A stretch of DNA of 64,000 nucleotides from NCBI RefSeq assembly GCF_040050925.1, contig NZ_CP157390.1:3472001-3536000 (forward strand), in the 5' to 3' direction. Positions 44,882 through 52,372 of the stretch are shown here, in pieces (the first letter of the stretch is position 1; every line of letters begins with the position of its first letter). The stretch comes from Leifsonia sp. NPDC080035 (lineage in GTDB: Bacteria; Actinomycetota; Actinomycetes; Actinomycetales; Microbacteriaceae). The notes beneath the pieces were generated by a model that was not told where the DNA came from, did not search any database, and saw only the letters and a list, made by a program, of their open reading frames with translations. Position numbers and translations under genes: made by a program.

Positions 44882-46189
44882 TCAGTGCTGCACGAGCCGC
44901 TCGTACCAGCTGAGCGCCGACTGGTCGGTGAGGCTCGCGACCTGGTCGACGACGACCCGCTTGCGCGCGGCGTCGTCCTTGGCGAGCCGCCAGTCCTCCT
45001 GGAAGCCGGGGTCGAGCTCGTCCGGCCCTCGCGAGAGCAGCAGGTCCGCGAGCGTGGTCAGGATCTGGCGCTGCTGCGCGTAAATCGGCTGCCGGGTGTT
45101 CCTGGACATCACGAAGGTCGCGACGATTCCCTTGAGCACCGCGATCTCCGCACGGATCTCCGCAGGGACGACCACGTCGGCGCCGAACCGCAGCAGCGCC
45201 GTACGGCCGGAGGTCTCCTTCGTGGCGTGCACGGCCGCGTGGGCGAAGCGCCCGATGAGTTGGCTCGTGAGGTTCTTCAGATGGGCCTGGGCGCGTCGGC
45301 TGCCGTCCCAGGTGTCCAGCCAGATGTCGAGGCTGTCGAGGCGGTCGAACGCGGCGATCAGCTCGTCGTGGCTGAACTCGCCGCCGACCCACTCGTACAT
45401 CGAGCGCACGAGGTCGTCGTGGTCGACCCGGGTGCCGAGGGCCGCCACGTCGATGTAGCCGTTCACGACCGCGTCCTCGAAGTCGTGCACGGAGTAGGCG
45501 ATGTCATCGGAGAGGTCCATCACCTGCGCCTCGATGCAGCGCTGGCGGTCGGGGGCGCCGGCGCGCATCCACTCGAAGACGGCGTTGTCGTCGGCGTAGA
45601 AGCCGAACTTCGCGCGGCCGCTCGGGTCGGCGACCGAGCTGGACTCCGGCCAGGGGTACTTGCAGCTCGCGTCGAGGCTCGCCCTGGTCAGGTTGAGACC
45701 GTAGGGATGACCGTCCCTGCCGAAGACCTTCGGCTCCAACCGGGTGAGCAGTCGCAGCGTCTGGGCGTTGCCCTCGAACCCGCCGATGTCCTCCGACCAG
45801 CTGTTGAGGGCCCGTTCGCCGTTGTGACCGAAGGGTGGATGCCCGATGTCGTGGGCGAGGCAGGCGGTGTCGACGATGTCGGGGTCCAGCCCGAGGCTGT
45901 TGGCGAGTTCACGCCCGACCTGGGCGACCTCCAGCGAGTGCGTGAGGCGGTTCCGGGCGAAATCGAGCCCCGCGGTCGGGCTCAGCACCTGGGTCTTCGC
46001 CGCGAGCCGCCGCAGCGCGCTGGAGTGCAGCAGCCGGGCGCGATCGCGCGCGAAGTCGCTTCGCCGGTTCGAGTGCTGCTCCGGCAGCCAGCGCTCGCGG
46101 TCGCGATCGGTGTACTCGGGCGAAGGCGCGGCCTGCACCCTGGCCGTCCTGGCGGTCGTTCCGACCGCCGCCGTCGCCTCATCCGCCAC
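44882..46189 (-). CDS. dgt: deoxyguanosinetriphosphate triphosphohydrolase-like protein
   Basis: 435 residues, the usual family length. HD-domain metal site: the first His in RLTHSLEV, then HDIGHPPFGHNGE and the later Asp in MDLSDDIAYSVHDFED. dNTP hydrolysis to deoxynucleoside and triphosphate is the family activity. The GTG at 46187-46189 has GGAGG nine bases upstream and overlaps the end of dusB by 11 bases, which decides the start. Order dusB-dgt-dnaG is conserved in actinobacteria. Confidence 0.95.
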   Translation of the reverse strand: MADEATAAVGTTARTARVQAAPSPEYTDRDRERWLPEQHSNRRSDFARDRARLLHSSALRRLAAKTQVLSPTAGLDFARNRLTHSLEVAQVGRELANSLGLDPDIVDTACLAHDIGHPPFGHNGERALNSWSEDIGGFEGNAQTLRLLTRLEPKVFGRDGHPYGLNLTRASLDASCKYPWPESSSVADPSGRAKFGFYADDNAVFEWMRAGAPDRQRCIEAQVMDLSDDIAYSVHDFEDAVVNGYIDVAALGTRVDHDDLVRSMYEWVGGEFSHDELIAAFDRLDSLDIWLDTWDGSRRAQAHLKNLTSQLIGRFAHAAVHATKETSGRTALLRFGADVVVPAEIRAEIAVLKGIVATFVMSRNTRQPIYAQQRQILTTLADLLLSRGPDELDPGFQEDWRLAKDDAARKRVVVDQVASLTDQSALSWYERLVQH

Positions 46190-47396
46190 TGTTGTGCACC
46201 TCCGCCTCGGCGACCTCGGCGCGGCCGACGCCGTCCAGCTCGCGACTGTTGAGCCAGCCCTCGGGGAGCGCCGGCTTCTTCGGGGACCCGGCGCGTCCGC
46301 GCTGACCCTCCGCGGCCTCGCCCGGGTACTCCTGGTCCCAGTCGAGCGTCGCCAGCAGGTCGTCGAGGTGGGCGAGGGTGTCGACCGTCGCGAGGCTCGC
46401 GCGCAGGTCGCCACCGACCGGGTAGCCCTTGAAGTACCACGCGACGTGCTTGCGGATGTCGCGGCAGCCGCGTTCCTCGCTCTCGAAGAACTCCACCAGG
46501 AGCTCCGCGTGCCGACGGAACGTGGCGGCCACCTGGCCGAGCGTCGGATGCGCCTGCGCACGCTGCGCCTCCTCGGCGCTGATCTCGCCCGCCCGGGCGC
46601 GGAACGCGGCGGCCAGGTCGCCGAACAGCCACGGGCGGCCGAGGCAGCCGCGCCCCACGACGACGCCGTCGCAGCCGGTCTCCTCGACCATCCGGATGGC
46701 GTCCGCCGCCGACCAGATGTCGCCGTTGCCGAGCACCGGCGTGCCGGTGATGGTCTCCTTCAGCTTCGCGATCGCCGACCAGTCGGCGTGGCCCGAGTAG
46801 AACTCGGCTGCGGTGCGGGCGTGCAGCGCGATCGACGCGACCCCTGCGCCCTCGGCCGCCTTCGCCGCCTCGAGATAGGTGAGGTGGTCGCTGTCGATGC
46901 CCTTGCGCATCTTGACGGTCAACGGGATGCTCCCGGCCGCCTCGACGGCGCCTTCGACGATCTCGCGGAAGTGCGTGAGCTTCCACGGCAACGCCGCTCC
47001 CCCGCCCTTGCGCGTGACCTTGGGCACGGGGCAGCCGAAGTTGAGGTCGATGTGATCGGCACGGTCCTCGGCGACGAGCATCGTCACGGCCTCGCGGACG
47101 GTCTTCGGGTCGACACCGTAGAGCTGGATGCTGCGCGGCGTCTCCGACTCGTGGTGGGTGATCAGCCGCAGCGACTCGGGGGTGCGCTCGACCAGCGCCC
47201 GCGAGGTGATCATCTCGCTGACGTACAGACCGGCGCCGAATTCGCGGCAGAGCCGCCGGAACGCGGTGTTCGTGATGCCCGCCATCGGCGCGAGGACGAC
47301 GGGCACATCGAGCCGGAGCGGTCCGATGGACAGCCGCGACGACGGCGTGGCGCCGGTTAGAGTGGCACCGGGAGTGAGGGTGGCGGTAGTAGACAT
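46179..47396 (-). CDS. dusB: tRNA-dihydrouridine synthase
   Basis: 405 residues. FMN-dependent TIM barrel: VVLAPMAGITNTAFRRLCREFGAGLYVSEMI, DLNFGCPVPKVTRKGGGAALP with the active Cys in GCP, MRKGID, HARTAAEFYSGHADW and GNGDIWSA...VVGRGCLGRPWLF. A C-terminal helical RNA-binding part follows. It reduces uridine in the D-loop of tRNA. The ATG at 47394-47396 has GGGAG upstream. Cotranscribed with dgt (overlap). Confidence 0.95.
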   Translation of the reverse strand: MSTTATLTPGATLTGATPSSRLSIGPLRLDVPVVLAPMAGITNTAFRRLCREFGAGLYVSEMITSRALVERTPESLRLITHHESETPRSIQLYGVDPKTVREAVTMLVAEDRADHIDLNFGCPVPKVTRKGGGAALPWKLTHFREIVEGAVEAAGSIPLTVKMRKGIDSDHLTYLEAAKAAEGAGVASIALHARTAAEFYSGHADWSAIAKLKETITGTPVLGNGDIWSAADAIRMVEETGCDGVVVGRGCLGRPWLFGDLAAAFRARAGEISAEEAQRAQAHPTLGQVAATFRRHAELLVEFFESEERGCRDIRKHVAWYFKGYPVGGDLRASLATVDTLAHLDDLLATLDWDQEYPGEAAEGQRGRAGSPKKPALPEGWLNSRELDGVGRAEVAEAEVHNSGG

Positions 47397-47429
47397 CTGA
47401 TTCGATTCTCCCAGAAAGCGTGCTGGAGC

Positions 47430-47993
47430 ATGACTGAGAGCCCGGAATCTGTGGATGACGTCCGCGGGAACGCGGCGGTGGAGGACTCCACCGCGCCCAT
47501 TCCTCCGACGGCCGACGCCGACGGCGGCGCGGGCCGCGCCCGTGTCGAGGCCGATGCGGAGGCCAGGGGCGTGCCGATCCGGGTCGTCGAGCGTCCCGCC
47601 GCGCGGAGCCTCCAGGAGGCGGCGGCTCTGCTGGGCATCGAGCCTTCCGACATCGTCAAGACGCTCGTCGTCAAGCGCAGCGACGACACCTTCGTCTTCG
47701 CGCTGGTGCCAGGGGGCCGGAAGATCTCCTGGCCCAAGCTGCGCGGCATCCTGCACGTGAACAAGCTCCAGCTGCCGGACGCATCCGTCGCCCTCGCCGC
47801 CACCGGCTACGAGCGCGGTACGATCACCCCGTTCGGCAGCACGACGGCGTGGCCCATCGTCGCCGACGCGTCGATCCCCGGCCGCACGGTCTCGATGGGC
47901 GCCGGGGCCCACGGCTACTCCCTCTTCGTCGACGCAGACGCCCTCATCGCCGCCTTCGACGCGACCGTCGCCGACATCACCGACCCCGAGTAG
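47430..47993 (+). CDS. YbaK/EbsC-type aminoacyl-tRNA deacylase
   Basis: 187 residues. After a disordered ~35-residue acidic N-terminus comes the YbaK fold: ARSLQEAAALLGIEPSDIVKTLVVKRSDDTFVFALVPGGRKISWPKL, and GYERGTITPFGSTTAWPIVADASI with the conserved GT-PFG segment and invariant Lys in VKTLV. Family members clear Cys- or Ala-mischarged tRNA in trans. GGAG precedes the ATG. Divergent from dusB (33 bases). Confidence 0.9.
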   Translation: MTESPESVDDVRGNAAVEDSTAPIPPTADADGGAGRARVEADAEARGVPIRVVERPAARSLQEAAALLGIEPSDIVKTLVVKRSDDTFVFALVPGGRKISWPKLRGILHVNKLQLPDASVALAATGYERGTITPFGSTTAWPIVADASIPGRTVSMGAGAHGYSLFVDADALIAAFDATVADITDPE

Positions 47994-48021
47994 CGCCTCG
48001 CCCGGCCCCCTGCCCGGGCCT

Positions 48022-48078
48022 CGATCGGTCGCGACACGCCGCCTCGCCGGACTCGTGACGGCACGTCGCGACCGATCG
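48022..48078. repeat. GGTCGCGACACGCCG inverted repeat, copy 2
   Basis: CGATCGGTCGCGACACGCCG (48022-48041) and CGGCACGTCGCGACCGATCG (48059-48078) are complementary at 18 of 20 positions, loop 17 bases. It sits between ybaK and the DUF559 pseudogene. Confidence 0.88.
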
Positions 48079-48136
48079 TCGGGAGCCGGGCTGTGGATAA
48101 CGCGGCCGGTCGGCGCGAGACTGTCAGGGTGGCGGC

Positions 48137-49063
48137 ATGAAAGCTCCCCTGCCGCTTCCGACCGGTCTCCGTTCGGCACCCTTCTCGACATCGGACGCCG
48201 CTGCCGCCGCGGTCGTGCGCAGCCGCCTCCGTCGAAGCGACCTCGTCGCGCCCTATCGAGGCACTCGCGCGCACGCCGCCTCGTTCGACGGCAGCCTTCT
48301 CGCGCGCTGCCGGACGTACGCTGCCGACATGCCGCCGTCACGATGCTTCAGCCACGCGACCGCGGCGCGACTGCACGGGATCGTTCTGCCGTCGCGGGAG
48401 GTCGACGACCGGGCCCTGCATGTCTCGAACCTTCGCGGAGGCCGGGCGCCGCGCGGGCCGGGAGTGATCGGGCACACGATCTCCCTGCACGAGAATTCGA
48501 TCGCCTCAGTGGACGGACTTGCCGTGTTCGCGCCGTCCGAAGTGTGGTGCCAACTCGGCGCTCGACTCACCGTCGCGGAACTGGTGGTCGCAGCGGATTC
48601 GTGCCTGCGACGCGCGGGACCGCTCAGCACCCTCGGGGAACTGCGTCTCGCGGTCGCCCGTTGGCGGGGCAGGCGCGGTGTTGATCGTCTGCGAGCGGCG
48701 ATCCCGCTCGCGCGTGAGCGCACCGACTCAGCGATGGAAACGCTGCTGCGGCTCGCTATCGTCGGCGCAGGCCTGCCGGAGCCGATCGTCAACCGGCCGA
48801 TCCAGACGGCCGGCCGCACGCTGCACGGCGACCTCGTCTACCCGCGGGCTCGGCTCGTCATCGAATACGACGGCGACCATCACCGCGCGGATGCCCGCCA
48901 GTAATCCTCGGACGTCGACCGGCTCTGGCAGCTCGAGTCCGCCGGCTGGCGCGTACTCCGCGTCAACCGCTCCCACACGGCCGACGACTTCGCGATCGCG
49001 GTTGCTCGAATCCGGGCCGCGCTGGGCGCGAGCGGTCGCGACGCGCCGTTGTTGCGCGGATGA
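48137..49063 (+). pseudogene. DUF559/VSR-like endonuclease-domain protein, broken by an in-frame TAA
   Basis: The frame encodes 255 residues to a TAA at 48902-48904 and then continues without interruption for 52 more codons to a TGA at 49061-49063. The upstream part has an AbiEi-like N-terminal region (helix-turn-helix, CFSHATAARLHGI) and the nuclease core GDLVYPRARLVIEYDGDHH. The downstream part completes the fold with VDRLWQLESAGWRVLRVN, the expected final strand. Other family members usually have an aromatic residue after the RQ, so TAA probably arose from TAC or TAT. The truncated product lacks the last helix/strand. The two inverted repeats bracket the gene. Confidence 0.85.
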
Positions 49064-49081
49064 CGCGGCGTGTCGCGACCG
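49033..49081. repeat. GGTCGCGACACGCCG inverted repeat, copy 3
   Basis: CGGTCGCGACGCGCCG (49033-49048) and CGGCGTGTCGCGACCG (49066-49081) are complementary at 15 of 16 positions. The left arm encodes the last residues of the pseudogene frame; the whole element lies between convergent transcripts. Confidence 0.88.
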
Positions 49082-49089
49082 ATCGTCGG

Positions 49090-49188
49090 CTACTCCGCCG
49101 GGGCTGCCGGGGGCAGCTCGCAGGTGTCGCCGTCGCAGACGACGGCGGACGGGTCGCCGAGCGGGATCAGGGAGGGGCCGCCGGTCAT
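49090..49188 (-). CDS. 32-aa peptide with CxxxxC, coupled to FrnE
   Basis: A 32-residue frame whose ATG (49186-49188) overlaps the stop of the DsbA/FrnE gene in ATGA. The C-terminal half reads VVCDGDTCELPPA: two Cys four residues apart with acidic and Pro flanks. I recall similar Cys-pair peptides near thiol-disulfide genes in actinobacteria but cannot confirm it. Tight coupling to a CPWC oxidoreductase suggests a redox partner or metal ligand. Confidence 0.5.
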   Translation of the reverse strand: MTGGPSLIPLGDPSAVVCDGDTCELPPAAPAE

Positions 49189-49856
49189 GCTGACACCTGC
49201 TCGCGCTCGGACCAGACCTGCTCCAGCACCTGGGCGAAGGTCTGGGCGTCCTGGGCGCCGGAGACGCCGTACTTGCCCTCGATCACGAAGAAGGGGACGC
49301 CGTTGATGCCGAACTCCCCCGCGGTGCGCTGGTCGTCGCGCACGGCGTCGACGTACTCGCCGGACTCGAGCGCTGCGAGTGCGGCGGCACGATCGAGGCC
49401 GACCTCGGCGGCCAGGTCGGCGAGATCCTCGGTGCGGCCGACATGACCGCCCTCGATGAAGTAGGCGCGGAACAGCCGCTCCGCGAGCTCCAGCTGCTTT
49501 CCGTGCGCCTTCGCGAAGTGCAGCAGCTCGTGCGCCTTCACCGTGTTGGTGTGCTGGAGGTTGTCGTAGTCGTAGTCGAGCCCGACCGACGAGGCGATGC
49601 CGGTCACCCGCTCGATCATCTGACGCGCCTGCTCTGCCGGGATGCCCTTGTGGCCCGCGAGATAGTCGACCTCGCTCCCCTGGAAGTCGACCGGGGTGTC
49701 GGGCGAGAGCTCGAAGGAGTGGTACTCGACCTCGACGGCCCTGCCGTCGCCCGCGCCCGCGAACAGGCCGCTGCCCGCCTCGAACTTGCGCTTGCCGATG
49801 TAGCACCAGGGGCAGGCGATGTCGGACCAGATGTCGATCTTGATGGGTTCGCTCAC
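49185..49856 (-). CDS. DsbA-family oxidoreductase (FrnE type)
   Basis: 223 residues, thioredoxin fold with a helical insert. Active site CPWC in IDIWSDIACPWCYIGKRKFE, cis-Pro loop in FGINGVPFFVIEGKYGVSGAQ. No signal peptide, so cytosolic, as for FrnE. It would catalyse thiol-disulfide exchange on small molecules or proteins. GTG at 49854-49856; no strong ribosome site. 29 bases after uppS on the same strand. Confidence 0.93.
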   Translation of the reverse strand: MSEPIKIDIWSDIACPWCYIGKRKFEAGSGLFAGAGDGRAVEVEYHSFELSPDTPVDFQGSEVDYLAGHKGIPAEQARQMIERVTGIASSVGLDYDYDNLQHTNTVKAHELLHFAKAHGKQLELAERLFRAYFIEGGHVGRTEDLADLAAEVGLDRAAALAALESGEYVDAVRDDQRTAGEFGINGVPFFVIEGKYGVSGAQDAQTFAQVLEQVWSEREQVSA

Positions 49857-49885
49857 GACGGGGACAACGTCGTGCAGTGCTGCAA

Positions 49886-50695
49886 CTATTCCGACGCGCT
49901 CGGCGCATCCACCGCTCCGCCGAAGCGGCGGTTCCGGCGCGCGAAGATGTCGATCGCCTCCCAGAGGTCTGTGCGGCTGAAATCCGGCCACAGCCGGTCG
50001 AGGAAGACCATCTCCGCGTACGCGCTCTGCCAGAGCAGGAAGTTGCTTGTACGCTGCTCTCCCGAACTCCGGACGAACAGGTCGACGTCGGGCATGTCCG
50101 GCAGGTACAGATGGCGCTGGATGGTCTTCTCGCCCACCGCCGACGGCTTGAGGCGGCCCGCCGCCACCTCCTCGGCGATGCCGCGGACCGCGTCCGCGAT
50201 CTCGGTCCGTCCGCCGTAGTTGACGCACATCGTGAGAGTGAGGACGTCGTTGCCCGCGGTCAGCCGCTCGGCGTACTGGAGCTCCTTGATGACCGACGAC
50301 CACAGCCGCGGCTTGCGCCCGGCCCAGCGCACACGCACGCCCCACTCGTTCAGCTGGTCGCGGCGGCGGTGCAGCACCTCCCGGTTGAAGCCCATCAGGA
50401 AGCGGACCTCGTCGGGCGAGCGCTTCCAGTTCTCCGTGGAGAACGCGTACACGCTGAGGTGCTTGACGCCGACCTGGATGGCGCCGGCCACGACGTCGAG
50501 CAGCGACGCCTCCCCGGCCCGGTGACCCTCGATGCGGGTCAGACCCTGCCGGTTGGCCCAGCGGCCGTTGCCGTCCATCACGATCGCGACGTGCTCGGGG
50601 ACGGCGCCCGGCGGGAACGCGGGTGGGTAGACCCCCGTCCAGTCGACCGGACGGTACGCGACCGCATCCTTGTGGGTGTACGGCTTGGGGCTCAT
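49886..50695 (-). CDS. uppS: isoprenyl (undecaprenyl/decaprenyl) diphosphate synthase
   Basis: 269 residues, cis-prenyltransferase. HVAIVMDGNGRWANRQG carries the catalytic Asp; FSTENWKRS, MCVNYGGRTEI and DLFVRSSGEQRTSNFLLWQSAYAEMVF (isopentenyl-diphosphate Arg site) are all present. It makes the lipid carrier for peptidoglycan. The ATG at 50693-50695 overlaps the recO stop (ATGA), fixing the start. Confidence 0.96.
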   Translation of the reverse strand: MSPKPYTHKDAVAYRPVDWTGVYPPAFPPGAVPEHVAIVMDGNGRWANRQGLTRIEGHRAGEASLLDVVAGAIQVGVKHLSVYAFSTENWKRSPDEVRFLMGFNREVLHRRRDQLNEWGVRVRWAGRKPRLWSSVIKELQYAERLTAGNDVLTLTMCVNYGGRTEIADAVRGIAEEVAAGRLKPSAVGEKTIQRHLYLPDMPDVDLFVRSSGEQRTSNFLLWQSAYAEMVFLDRLWPDFSRTDLWEAIDIFARRNRRFGGAVDAPSASE

Positions 50696-51432
50696 CCACT
50701 CGCCTTCTGATCGTGCTGGACGTGCTGCAACGAGCGGAGTCCGCGTTCGAGGTGCCACTGGGTGTACGCGGCGACGATCCCGTTCGCCTTCGAACGGGTC
50801 GCGTCGTCGGCCGCCTCCGCCGTCTCCCAGTCGCCGGTGAGGAGGGCGCCGAGCAGGCCGATGGTCAGCGCATCCACCCGCGGTGCGCCCTGCGGCGCGC
50901 AGTCCGGGCAGACGACGCCGCCGAGCTGGACGACCACCTGGTCGTGCGGCCCCGGCGTCCCGCAGCGGGAGCAGTCGAGGAAGCTCGGCGCCCAGCCGGC
51001 GAGCGAGAGCGCGCGCAACAGGTAGGAGTCGAGCGTCAGCCCGGGCCCGTGCTCGCGCCGGGAGAGCGAGCGCAGCGCGCCGACGAGCAGCAGGTACTGC
51101 TGGAGGGACGCCTCGGCGTCGGTGAGCCGGTCCGCCGCCTCGACCATGGCGTTCGCCGCCGTGTAACTCGCGTAGTCGTCGGCGATCAGCGCGCCGTACG
51201 CCCCCAGCGACTCCGCCTGGGTGATCACATCGAGGCTGCGGCCCTCGTACAGCTGCACGTCGGCGACCATGAACGGCTCCAGGCGCGAGCCGAACTTGGA
51301 CGCTGTGCGCCGCACGCCCTTGGCGACCGCGCGGATCTTGCCGTGCTGCCTGCTGAGCATGGTGACGATGCGGTCGGCTTCCCCCAGCTTGTGGGTGCGC
51401 AGCACGACGGCTTCATCACGGTAGACAGGCAC
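50692..51432 (-). CDS. recO: DNA repair protein RecO
   Basis: 246 residues from the GTG with GGAG five bases upstream. N-terminal OB fold (YRDEAVVLRTHKLGEADRIVTMLSRQHGKIRAVAKGVRR) and a C-terminal helical domain with a Cys4 zinc site (DCSRCG...VCPDC). It promotes RecA loading and strand annealing in RecFOR repair. Cotranscribed with uppS; divergent from the TRIC gene with 32 bases between. Confidence 0.95.
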   Translation of the reverse strand: MPVYRDEAVVLRTHKLGEADRIVTMLSRQHGKIRAVAKGVRRTASKFGSRLEPFMVADVQLYEGRSLDVITQAESLGAYGALIADDYASYTAANAMVEAADRLTDAEASLQQYLLLVGALRSLSRREHGPGLTLDSYLLRALSLAGWAPSFLDCSRCGTPGPHDQVVVQLGGVVCPDCAPQGAPRVDALTIGLLGALLTGDWETAEAADDATRSKANGIVAAYTQWHLERGLRSLQHVQHDQKASG

Positions 51433-51464
51433 GACTCCAGTATCCCGCGTGATACAAGTGTCAG

Positions 51465-52214
51465 GTGACAACCGCCGCCTTCTCGATCCCCCTCTGGGGC
51501 GACCTGGTGGCCGTCGGCGTCGGCAGCCTGCAGGGCGCCATGTTCGCCTCCGGCTTCCGTGACCGCCGGCTCGACCTGCTCGGCGTCGCGATCATCGGCG
51601 TCGCGACCGGGGTCGGCGGCGGTCTGCTCCGCGACCTGATGCTGAACGTGACCCCGGTCGCCCTTCAGTCCAACTGGTATCTGCCGGCGACGGTCGTCTC
51701 CGCGCTCATCGGCATGCTGCTGATCCGGCTGTTCCGCAGGCTCGACCCGATCATCACCTTCCTGGATGCGCTCACGATCGGCCTGTTCGGCGCGATCGGG
51801 GCGACCAAGGCCCTCGCGCTCGGGATGCCGGAGGTGCCCGCCGTGTTCGTCGGCGTCGTCTCCGCTGTCGGCGGATCCATCCTCCGCGACGTGCTGCTCA
51901 ACCTGCCCATCGCGCTGATGCACGTCGGGTCGCTGTACGCGGTGGCGGCGGGCGCTGGCACGGTGGTGCTCGTCGTGCTGGTCGACCTCGGCGTCCCGGC
52001 GAGCATCGCGGCGGTCGTCTGCGTCGTGGTGACCCTGATCATCCGGCTGCTGGCTGTCCGGTTCGGCTGGAGCCTGCCGGAGCAGCGGGAGCTCGGCCGC
52101 ATCCGCACGCCCCGGTGGATGGCGTTCGGCCGCCGCCCGAGCGACGAGCGGACGTTCGAGCGCACCGACACCGGCGCCATCCCGCGCTACCGCATCGACA
52201 AGCCGGACGCCTGA
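51465..52214 (+). CDS. TRIC-family (YicG/UPF0126-like) cation channel protein
   Basis: 249 residues, seven membrane helices. The two internal repeats each contain the GVGGGLLRD / AVGGSILRD glycine-Arg-Asp motif of the bacterial TRIC fold, with kinks lining a monovalent cation pore (trimer). A ~45-residue basic cytosolic tail follows. GTG start. Its 3' end faces leuA across the hairpin at 52257. Confidence 0.92.
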   Translation: MTTAAFSIPLWGDLVAVGVGSLQGAMFASGFRDRRLDLLGVAIIGVATGVGGGLLRDLMLNVTPVALQSNWYLPATVVSALIGMLLIRLFRRLDPIITFLDALTIGLFGAIGATKALALGMPEVPAVFVGVVSAVGGSILRDVLLNLPIALMHVGSLYAVAAGAGTVVLVVLVDLGVPASIAAVVCVVVTLIIRLLAVRFGWSLPEQRELGRIRTPRWMAFGRRPSDERTFERTDTGAIPRYRIDKPDA

Positions 52215-52256
52215 CCGCGCCGGGACGGGAGGATGCGGGGCCGGAAACGGCCGAGA

Positions 52257-52314
52257 ACGCGGGGAAGGGAGGAGTTCCGGGCCGGCTGGCCGGGGAACTC
52301 CTCCCTTCCCGCGT
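52257..52314. terminator. bidirectional terminator between TRIC gene and leuA
   Basis: Left arm 52257-52278 and right arm 52294-52314 pair through GGGAAGGGAGGAGTTCC and its complement (17 bp perfect), then ACGC/GCGT beyond one bulged G. The AAGGGAGGAGTYCC core equals that of the fabF hairpin at 13791. It lies between convergent genes. Confidence 0.85.
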
Positions 52315-52372
52315 CTAGGCCGCGTTTAAACCGCGTCGAAGCGAGGTCGACGCCGCGTCGAGGCCGCGGCGC

